From Seminavis robusta (Eukaryota; Bacillariophyta; Bacillariophyceae; Naviculales; Naviculaceae), in contig CAICTM010000262.1 of assembly GCA_903772945.1 (NCBI GenBank), forward strand, positions 1-64,000: DNA of 64,000 nt, in the 5' to 3' direction. Of the stretch, positions 55,781 to 64,000 are shown piece after piece (the stretch's first letter is position 1; every line of letters begins with the position of its first letter). The translations under genes were made by a program, and so were the position numbers. The notes below the pieces were generated by a model. The model ran no database searches. It worked only from the letters and a program-made list of their open reading frames with translations, and had not been told where the DNA came from.

Positions 55781-56084
55781 CAAGAAGATGGCCGCTGTCG
55801 ACAAGGCGCTTGCCGAATTCGACTTCAATCATTCGGATGGAGAGATCTCGTCTGAGGATTAGGCCAGGATGATGATTCAACGGAACCATGTTCCGATTTC
55901 TCATCCAAGTGATGAAGATATCTCACTAAATAGTAAACAAGATTGTTTGCAACTAACGAAGTCTACGGCAAATTAGATAATTGCCTAGTAACTGCTCAAC
56001 TAGACACTGACGATCTGTCAGCATCGTTAACTTCGTCCATGGCCAATCAACTCATCAACGTCGCACGACAAGAGACCTTGAAAC

Positions 56085-56200
56085 TATCGTCTATGTTAGA
56101 TTTAACAGACGAGCGAAAGGGAAACGAAAACCTTACACTCTGTTGCTTACTGGATACAGAAGCATCCGGAACTTTAATTGCTCAAAACTCATGCTAAGAG
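56085..56200 (+). pseudogene. Gypsy protease remnant
   Basis: Reads CCLLDTEASGTLI: the active-site D-T-G-A-S of retroviral-type aspartic proteases, with Gly replaced by Glu. The rest of the domain is short and broken. Confidence 0.6.
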
Positions 56201-56769
56201 TTTACTCATGAAGAATCATGGGGGCGTCCAACATTACGGACTGCTTCTATGAAGGAATTAGACCCCGCACGAAGTGTAAGGGCACACTCGCGATTCCTGA
56301 GTTCCACGATGATAGAATTATCAAGTGAATTTACACGTCACCAAGAACTTGGGGGCGCAAGACGTGATCATAGGTCAAGACACTCTCTGCGATCTAAGAT
56401 CAAGTTTGATTTCACTACCATGTCATTGGGTGGAACCATGCATTTTCCCGCGAAAGAGAGCAACACCAATAGAAGGAGAACTTCTCCATTTCCGATCTGC
56501 AGCTGTCAGCGACAATGCAGATAGTCTCAAGAAGATTCTTGATACGACATACGAACAAATAGGCTTAAGGCAGATATGCCAGAGTCGAAATCCGTTAAAC
56601 AAGGAGGAGCAAGAACTGCCTCATGCCTTTTCAACCAAGTGCTTCGACCCAGTCGAGGATACTTTGGGAGAGTGCGAATGGACGACTACGAAGTAGAACT
56701 TCGTCCGACGTAAATCCTATTAACTAGGGCTCACCCTACTCCACGGGTCATACCAACACTCTTAAGAGG

Positions 56770-57300
56770 AGGTTGAACGTCTCTGCGAAACAGGGGCACT
56801 CAAGAAGGTGAATCGTTCCAAGTGGCGGCACCAACTTTTATCATTCCCAAGAAAAGAGGGATCTGACGATTCATCTCGGATTTTCGGAACCGAACAAACG
56901 GATCAAGCGGAAGCTTATCCTATCCCAAAAATACAGGACATGCTCTTGAACCCAGATGGATTCAAGTGCGCTACCAGTCTAGACCTGAACACGGGACACT
57001 ACCACATCGAGCTGTCACCTCACTCAAGAACAACACTATACCATTCACTCCCGAAGGGAAAGCACAAGTACCAGAGGTTGCCAATGGGCCTATGTAATAG
57101 TCCCGATCTTCCAAAGGAAGATGAAGCACGCATGCATGACTTAGAAAATGTCCGTGCATACGTTGATGATCAACTCATCCTAACGGACGTCGATCTCGCA
57201 GATCGCGTTGAACAGTAGGATGACCTTTCCCCAAGACTCCAAGAAGTCGGGATTGAAATCAACACTACCAAGGCCTTCCTCGATAGGAAGAACTGGAGTA
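56770..57300 (+). pseudogene. Gypsy reverse transcriptase remnant
   Basis: Segments RLCETGALKKVNRSKW, YPIPKIQDMLLNPDGFKCAT, LDLNTGHYHIELSPHSR, YQRLPMGLCNSPD and VRAYVDDQLILTD are reverse transcriptase blocks, the last holding the YVDD catalytic box. Frameshifts and in-frame stops interrupt it. Confidence 0.85.
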
Positions 57301-57699
57301 TCTAGACAATTGGACTTCTCGAAAAGGAAGCCAACTCTTAACTAAAAAGATAACAGATGCGATCCAGCTATCGCTCTTCCTACCAACAGGAAGTAACTTC
57401 GTAGATTCATTGGACCAATGAACTACCAAGGGCTGCTCCAAGACAGCAGACGGAGTAACCATCGTTCTGACCAGACGTGGTTACCCAGTATCCATGACCG
57501 GTCGTCATGGACAGAGAACGTGAGTCCCGCGTAGAGGTCGAGAAGACTCTCCGGGATGAACATGGACTTCGTCGCAAGTTCACGCGCGTCAATCGTACAA
57601 GCTTCACCACATCCGTTTCAAAGCAAACGGAAATACATTAAGGAACGTCGCCAACGACTTATCCAGAAAAACACCGATAAGGAGAACACGCACGTGTCC

Positions 57700-57896
57700 T
57701 CATCAACACCATGTCAACACACTATGATGATTCATCAGTGTCAGAACCGTTAATACGGTCAGCCAACGACACAGGTCCTTACCACACAGACCGAGTCAAT
57801 AACAATGGCACTGTACGGCTCCGACATACTACCGCCAATAGCGGCACAGTCTACCAGACTTGGAACATAAGGTATTTACACCCATACAAGGCCTGA
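57700..57896 (+). pseudogene. Gypsy integrase C-terminal remnant
   Basis: Reads NDTGPYHTDRVNNNGTVRL, then TANSGTVYQTWNIRYLHPYK and a stop, matching the C-terminal part of Gypsy integrases. The catalytic core and RNase H are missing. Confidence 0.65.
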
Positions 57897-58028
57897 TCCC
57901 CTTGTAGGATTGCCATCGTGCGACGCACATGTCTACATCCAATCTCCGGAGAGTGCCCCGCACTTTAATTCAATATGTTCTCCTTTGCCGACTGATGTCG
58001 TGCCTTCCGTGACCCTTGTCAGGGCGAA

Positions 58029-58455
58029 TGCAATACACGGCTCTTAGCCTTATTCGCGACTCGATCCTAGATAGTGTTGAGTTCGACTCATGACGTAGTC
58101 CTTCGCGAATAGTCATTGGAGACAGATTCTCAATGACCGCTCTAGTCATACTAGGTTGATGATGAAACATCGCTCTAGATATTTAGCCAGCGTGGAAGTA
58201 CTTCCACGCTACTAGATAAATGCTAGACGAATCTTCCACGCGTTCCGTTTTTGGATCGTGGAGTGAGTAGGATTGCTACCGCAACCTACTCTATCTCACT
58301 CTACAGTCTCCCGCGGGAGTTCAGATCTACGATCCTTTGATTGTGGATCTCTCTCGTTGATTAGTTTTTCATAGCTTTCTAATCCTCTCATAACTTTCAT
58401 TCTCTCAAACTCAAAACACTCGAAAGATCTTTACACTAGCTTTTAGCGTAGTGCA
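58029..58455 (+). repeat. 3' LTR of Gypsy element
   Basis: 427 bp, same ends as the 5' LTR. Its last bases supply a false C-terminus (LHYAK) to the interrupted transposase on the minus strand. Confidence 0.9.
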
Positions 58456-59628
58456 AGATGTCATCAAAATGGTGTCCGCCATCAAGCAGAGCTTCCGGTC
58501 GGTAGTCCTCACCATTGCTCTCCAGGTACATTCCTCCCTCAGCCACCACAATGTTCATCTCATCGCTTGCAAGGCGTTCGGCCACTTCCTCGGCGCACTC
58601 CTCAGAAGGTGAATATACTGGCAAATTTGTTGCCATCCTTGCTAGTCGCTCATTCACACAGAAATTATGCAACCGACAAAGGCAGCGCACGATGGCAGTT
58701 ACTTTAGCGATGGTAAGGGAGGTTGGGAAGGCACGCATCAAGATTCCCCAGCGATGGACCAGCATTCCAAAAGCACACTCAATGGTAATGCGCACATTGG
58801 AATGAAAGTAGTTGTAGGAGTCCTTTGTGCCCGAACCAACTGCCTTGTATGGAGTTGCCATGGTGGGTGTATTGACGTATGCATTGTCGCCGAAGAGACA
58901 GATTCCTTTTTTCATGAAACCTGACCTCTCGATGTTGTGGTAGAGGGGAGACGATGTCCAAGTGAGATAGTCTGAGGTTGAGCCAGGATGCTTCACGTAA
59001 ATATCAAGGAATCTACGGTGAGAATAACAGGTTGCCTGCATGTTCAATCCATACTTCTTCTTGCAACCACAGAAGAATTTCTTCGGACCACATTGCGCAC
59101 TCTCACAGCTCTCTTCGCTTGGCCTTTCTGTCCAGATCAAGATGCCATCAACTGCTCCACCACAACAGTCGAACACACCGCGACTGGTTTTCTTAAAAAT
59201 CCATCTGCAATCTTCTGATGTTCTGCATGTTCAGTTGGATAACAGAAATCCAGCTGTGGGCATTTGTTGACAGCATCCACCACCTTCCAGATACTGCGGT
59301 AGACGTCCGTATGGCCTATTCCATGGACAACAGCAATGTCATACACAGCTCCACCAGCGAAATAGCGAATTGCTGAACTGACTTGGCTTGGCAATGGAAT
59401 CAGGCCGTTCTTGGCACCACTCTTCCACTTCTTCCTCTTCCTGGAAGGTTCAAGGAAGGGCTTCAGCAACCGAACAAGCTTCCAAAAAGAAGCTGGTTCC
59501 ATCCGGTAAGCTCGTCTGACATAATGAGGTCCCAATTCGTTGAATATGTCATTGACGAACTCCTCTTGCGCTGCTGGTGAGGCCTTCCTCCTCCTCTGTT
59601 GTCCTGCCTGGGTTGGAACAAGTCTGGA
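58456..59628 (-). pseudogene. PIF/Harbinger transposase, main piece (frameshifted)
   Basis: Reads ELGPHYVRRAYRMEPASFW at the N-terminal side, then RYFAGGAVYDIAVVHGIG. A frame change lies in the T-run at 59195-59199, after which the second frame gives FDCCGGAVDGILIW, FGDNAYVN and ITIECAFGML, holding the D, D and E triad of the DDE_4 transposase superfamily. The frame above 59535 is open back to a stop at 59629-59631 but has no ATG, so the start is uncertain. The C-terminal end is interrupted at 58456 by the Gypsy insertion. With the frameshift, insertion and missing start it is a pseudogene. Confidence 0.85.
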
Positions 59629-60609
59629 TCAGCAGCAGACAACAGGGAAACAGAGGCTTGAGCGAAGTTGGAGAACTCCTCGAGTGGATGGTCCCTCACT
59701 GATGTCACCAAAGGTAACAACAGCGACACAACAAGGACCAAGCAGCAGAGGAAAATTGTCTCACTTTTGTCTATTTGGTTATTGAATTGTATGATTAAAG
59801 ACCACAACGATGGCAACAATCAACCTCGCATACCCCGTTGGTATTGGATTTGTCATTGGTTTCATTGGTTTTCCATTGCCACGTGGCCCTTGGTGGGAGT
59901 CACATTTTCCGATTTGGCAACTGACTAGTTGAAACTGTCTTCGGTGATCCCAATTTGGGCCTCATGGAAATGGCCTCCGAATGTCCGATTCCGCGATTCT
60001 CAAAAAATAGTTGAAACAGAGCCTGAACGATGCTGGAGAGATGTTCGGTCAAGGACTGCACCGGCAAGGACGACCTACCTGGTACCCTTAGGTGGACAGA
60101 TCCCAGACAAACCTCCTCTGCCTCTTGCGAGCTTTGATGATCAGTTTGGCAAATGTCCTTGCCTTGTTGGTTTCCTGAGCTAGCTAGTTAGCTATTGATA
60201 GCACACTCCCCACTCTTCATTATTAGTTAGTTGTTGGCCCGTCATCAGCAAGGACAATCACAGGACGCCGTCTGCCAATGACACGTCCGACTGGAATCCG
60301 GAACCAATGCTTCAATCTGGACTCCGGACGAGAACGGAAGTTTTACTCAGTCGACTGAGTCGACTCCACTACAACCATATTATTATTGTTATTATATTAC
60401 TTCCTTGTTCCTCGTCGCCAACAAACAACAAACAACAAAATTTCCTCAACGCCTCCATCACGTGGGAATGGTGCTCGGATCCTCTCCCTCTCCTATCTAA
60501 CTTCTAGACATCCAGTAGACGACAAACAACGGACCCGGGTTGTTCGGTAGTCGCTTAAACATTCCAAGGCGCCAGATCCAGATCCAGTTTTCCACTCAAT
60601 GTACACATC
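59629..60609. other. Intergenic upstream of the OSCA-like gene
   Basis: No gene supported. Holds a palindromic CTCAGTCGACTGAGTCGAC word (60347-60365) and a CTAGCTAG box near 60178. Harbinger inverted ends were looked for here and not found. Confidence 0.5.
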
Positions 60610-63600
60610 ATGGAATCTGAATCTTACACCAACCAAGAATCGTTCTGGGAAGAGAGTATTCGACACTGGGCGAGACGGCTCAAGAATTATCAATACAGCT
60701 TTCCATCATGGGGCAATTCTACAGGTTCCAATGACTTTGAATCCAATCTCACACCGCCAGAAGATGTGTCGGTCGATGCCGTCGTGAGTTCGCTCTACTT
60801 CAACACTATTGTGTTTATCTGTCTGATGGGTAGCTACGAGCTGTTGCGGCGACTGTTGCCGGCCGTCTACTCTTCCCGACAACGACAATTGAATACCAGA
60901 GGGTGGAGGAGTGGCTTAAGTAGCCGAGACGATGATGAAGCTGGAGGGTATCTTCCAGAAGGAGAACCAGACGACGGTTCCTGTGCCGACTTGAATCAAA
61001 CATCTTCCCTGAGTTCCTTACCAGACCAAAGACCGCTCGATTGGATTGGGCCCGTCTTTGGGATTCCCTGGGAAAAAGTACGACAAAAAGCTGGACTTGA
61101 TGGTTACTTCTTTCTGAGGTAAGTGGTGACATTAATTCTAGGATATGCTTATGCATCCAAACAAACATACATGTGAAGCTTCCGATTCTTACCAGGTGTG
61201 TGGCGTGATACTCACTCTATTGCTCTGTTTTTCCTATTGATAATATGCACAGATATATTCGGATGTGTGTGAGAATCACAGCTGTATCTAGTTTCTGGGC
61301 ATTCATCCTTCTTGTACCACTCTATGGAACTGGGGCAACTCAGGAAGGCGCTGAAGGGTGGTATCATATCAGCATTGCCAACATTAGTAGACATAGTTGG
61401 CGCATGTGGGTTCCGCCATTCTTTGCCTGCTTCTTTACTGGATTCACATTCTTTGTCATGAAGCAGGAATACAAACACTTTGTGCAGTTGCGAATGGTAA
61501 GTTTTCATTCAACTTTCGGTCAGGTTGGTGCTGCAATCTTGATGGTGGTGAATCAGCCGCAAATATCATCTTACCGTTTTTTTTTGGACGCGTAGGAATT
61601 CTTGGCGAAAGGAGACACCCATGTACACCCGCAACACCACTACAGTCTCATGGTGGAGAATATCCCAATAGAACTACGCAGTGATCGAGCGTTGTTTGAA
61701 TACTTTGACAAACTGTTTCCAGGAAAGATCCACTCTGCCAGTGTTGTACTCAATCTACCGGATTTGGAAGCAGTGTCGGCCCGGTGCCATCGAGTTTGTG
61801 AGCGATTGGAAAAGAGCATTGCATACTACGAGGCATACGGAGATCGACCGACCCATTACGTGGGTGTCCCAAGAATAACCGTTTTGGGTCTACAATCCCC
61901 GCCGCTGAGCTGCTTCTGTTGCAAATCAACCCGTCCGCTTCGATTCGACGGAGACGACATGGAAACGCTGCAACGGCCCCAGAGAGGGGCACATGTGGAC
62001 AGCATTAGTTATTACATTCAAGATATGGCCGCAACAAGCAGAGCCCTCATCAAAATGCAGAAGCGGAAATCACGAATTGCTCAAACTGGAAATCGGGAAA
62101 AGAACCCACGCAATTGGATCGACAAAGTCATGGAAGTGGCCTCAGAATATGCCAAGCAAATCATGGAGGACTCGGAAATGGAGAATGCACTACAATCAAA
62201 GTACACTCCCACTCGCAGAGGAACCGCTATCCCGCAGGTTGAGCAGATGAGCATTCACGGATACGGGAGTTTTGGTTACCAACGGCAACCAGTCTCTACT
62301 CCTCCTCAAGGGGATCACTGTGATGTGGAATGGAATGTGCCGTATGATACGGATCGAAGAAGTCATCTGTTGTCACCGGAAGATGCATTCGTAAGTATCG
62401 GTATGATGTGTGTTTGTTCGTGGAGGGAGGTAGTAGTTTCCTGACTGTTTTGTCCAATCCTGTCCTATCCCCTAGTATCGGCAACACAGTGAGGCTTCCC
62501 TTGGTGGTGATGGTGGTGCCAGAAGACGGCCAAGTTCTATCCGCCAGTTCCCTGCCCCGGGGGCAGAAGATCACCACAGAACAACCATCCGCAAAGTACT
62601 TGGGCGACTAGGCCTCGATTTTATTGTGTCCGGGGTTTCTTTCATTAACAGGCAACTAGGTACGTCAATTGATTGGTGGTCGCCGTGCTTCGCAAGGTGA
62701 AAGGAAATGGCTGTTTGCTCACCTATCTTATGATTGGGTTTTAGATATCACTGTGGAAGGCGTGGTTGGGACCACCATGTCGTCTACTGGGTTTGTTACA
62801 TTCCTTGATTTGACCTCAGTCACTTGCGCGGCCAGCGCTCCTTTGACGCATAAACCGGGAATGCTGAATATATCTGTTGCTCCGGATCCAAAGGAGATTC
62901 GATGGCGAAATGCACATGCTCCCCAGCGAGACTGCGAACGACGAGAAGTGATTGTGAACTTCCTACTGTTTCTGGGAGTTATTCTGTGGTCTTTCCCTTT
63001 GGCAGCTATCCAGGCGTTTGCAAAGGCCAGTTTCATTGCACAAATCCCTGGAATGGAGTGGATTCTTACCTTTCAAGGTGGAGCTCTTACTGCTTTTGTC
63101 AATGGTTACCTTCCTGTTTTGGCTTTGCTTGGCATCATTCTGATTCTGCCTGTGATTTTCGAAGCAATTGCTGTAACCTATGAGCGGCGCAAGACGTTTT
63201 CTGAGATTCAACGCAGCATCCTGAAGCGGTACTTCTACTACCAGCTGGCAAATATTTACATCACAGTCACTGCTGGTTCTTTGTGGAAGTCCCTTGGCGA
63301 TATCATCGATCATCCATCCAATGTGCTGCAGCTGCTTGGGCAGTCACTTCCAACCATGGTTGGCTACTTTGTAGCACTTCTCGTGACGAAGATTCTAGCA
63401 GGGTTGCCAATGATCTTTCTTCGGTTCGGTGCTCTGAGTCGGATGCTTCTCCTGAAGTCACTCTCTGCAGAGAATAAGCTCACTCAAAGAGAACTGGATG
63501 CTATCTACAGGTAAGACGTTGTTTTAGACTGCTCCTCCTCCTCTCGAACATCGCCGATATAGCCCCTCACATTGCAATTCCACTTTTGACAGGCAAGAGA

Positions 63601-64000
63601 ACGTCCAGTACGGCTGGGAATTCCCGAGCCAGCTCTTGGTGATCGTCATTGTATTCACATATGCAACGCTGTGTCCGGTGATCTTGCCTGTGGGGATGCT
63701 CTATTTCATGGGCTCTCTCATTGTGTACAAGAAGCAAGTGTTATACGTGTATACGCCCATCTACGAATCTGGTGGAACTCTGTTTTCCGACGCCGTACAG
63801 CGCACTCTGTTTGGTCTCGTCTGTGGCCAATTGACTTTGATCGGGTATTTCTTGACACGGGGAATCCGGTATCAGGCTCTGTTCCTTCTGCCTCTTCCCG
63901 TTTGCACGGTGTATGGAATGCAGTATTTCAAGCAGCACTACGCGGATCCAAGCATGCTCCTAAGCATGGAACGAGCCAGAGAATACGACAGGGTATCCGA
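60610..64000 (+). CDS. OSCA/CSC1/TMEM63-type channel, truncated at window end
   Basis: Six exons visible: 60610-61118, 61253-61496, 61596-62390, 62476-62659, 62745-63510 and 63593 to the window end; about 968 aa so far, 3' end outside. N-terminal extension, then hydrophobic helices; a cytosolic loop with the conserved block SLMVENIPIELRSDRALFEYFDKLFPG; and the channel domain with DITVEGVVG-type start, TGFVTFLDLTSVTCAAS, LTFQGGALTAFVNGYLPVLAL and LLKSLSAENKLTQRELD, all in the DUF221/RSN1_7TM family. These are mechanosensitive or osmosensitive cation channels, here probably plasma- or endomembrane. The second ATG-containing frame was not needed; the start at 60610 is preceded by ACACATC. Introns are short GT-AG. 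Confidence 0.9.

Larger units (their letters stand above)
54054..58455 (+). mobile_element. Defective Ty3/Gypsy LTR retrotransposon
   Basis: 4.4 kb: 5' LTR 54054-54480, interior 54481-58028, 3' LTR 58029-58455, both LTRs 427 bp and starting TG, ending CA. A 4-bp direct duplication AGAT flanks it. The interior has remnants in Gypsy order: gag with a zinc knuckle, protease, reverse transcriptase with YVDD and the integrase C-terminus. Nearly all frames are interrupted, and the RNase H and most of the integrase region are deleted. RT before integrase and the RT sequence type place it in Ty3/Gypsy, not Copia. Confidence 0.88.

Noticed and set aside
54054-58455. Copia classification for the LTR element
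   Set aside because: The RT block type and the order RT before integrase fit Ty3/Gypsy.
59700-59940. Terminal inverted repeats of the Harbinger element
   Set aside because: Compared with 51860-52040; no convincing inverted match or TTA/TAA duplication was found.

Overview
The window is nuclear DNA from a photosynthetic stramenopile, almost certainly a diatom and probably a pennate one; the species is a guess I cannot support further. The evidence is a fucoxanthin-chlorophyll a/c antenna gene, plastid pre-sequences ending in the diatom-type A-F motif (ChlH reads LLQASAF followed by LVPS), short GT-AG introns, small intergenic gaps, and a decayed Ty3/Gypsy element and PIF/Harbinger transposase of the kind that litter diatom genomes. 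About 20 genes lie on both strands with no operon logic. No rRNA, tRNA, CRISPR array or bacterial feature was seen.

Left part (1-25 kb): an LTR tail at the edge; a small plastid-targeted Cys-rich protein; a SAM methyltransferase; a foldback repeat; a membrane leucine-rich-repeat protein; NPRL2 (GATOR1); the Mg-chelatase H subunit divergent from an FCP antenna gene across a 462-bp shared promoter with mirrored TGAGTCA-type sites; an unrecognised protein; a HemW-like radical-SAM protein; a TLC-type nucleotide-transporter-like membrane protein; and an RPA-interacting-protein homologue. ChlH, FCP and HemW put three pigment or heme-related genes within about 10 kb.

Middle (25-52 kb): a seven-exon full-length Dicer (helicase, dimerisation domain, PAZ-like region, two RNase III domains, weak dsRBD), which I consider the most notable gene; a septin GTPase; a second foldback-repeat family; a secreted GxSxG protein with Cys-rich tail repeats; a small putative gene; mitochondrial F1-ATPase gamma; a thioredoxin-like [2Fe-2S] protein; U1-70K; a lipin-like LNS2 protein; and an NDR/LATS kinase. 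Three of these genes contain microexons (15, 9 and 22 nt) inferred from splice signals and reading frame. Ankyrin-repeat debris occurs at 17.1, 32.3 and 39.3 kb.

Right part (51-64 kb): a second copy of the first foldback repeat, then a nest of mobile DNA. A PIF/Harbinger-type transposase pseudogene on the minus strand is frameshifted and then split near its C-terminus by a 4.4-kb defective Ty3/Gypsy element with 427-bp LTRs. Leaving out the insert and one copy of the 4-bp duplication restores a continuous reading frame to a stop codon. A neighbouring intact 492-aa gene may be the second protein of the same DNA transposon. The window ends inside an OSCA/CSC1-type channel gene.

Exon borders were placed by eye from splice signals and reading frame; no transcript evidence was available.
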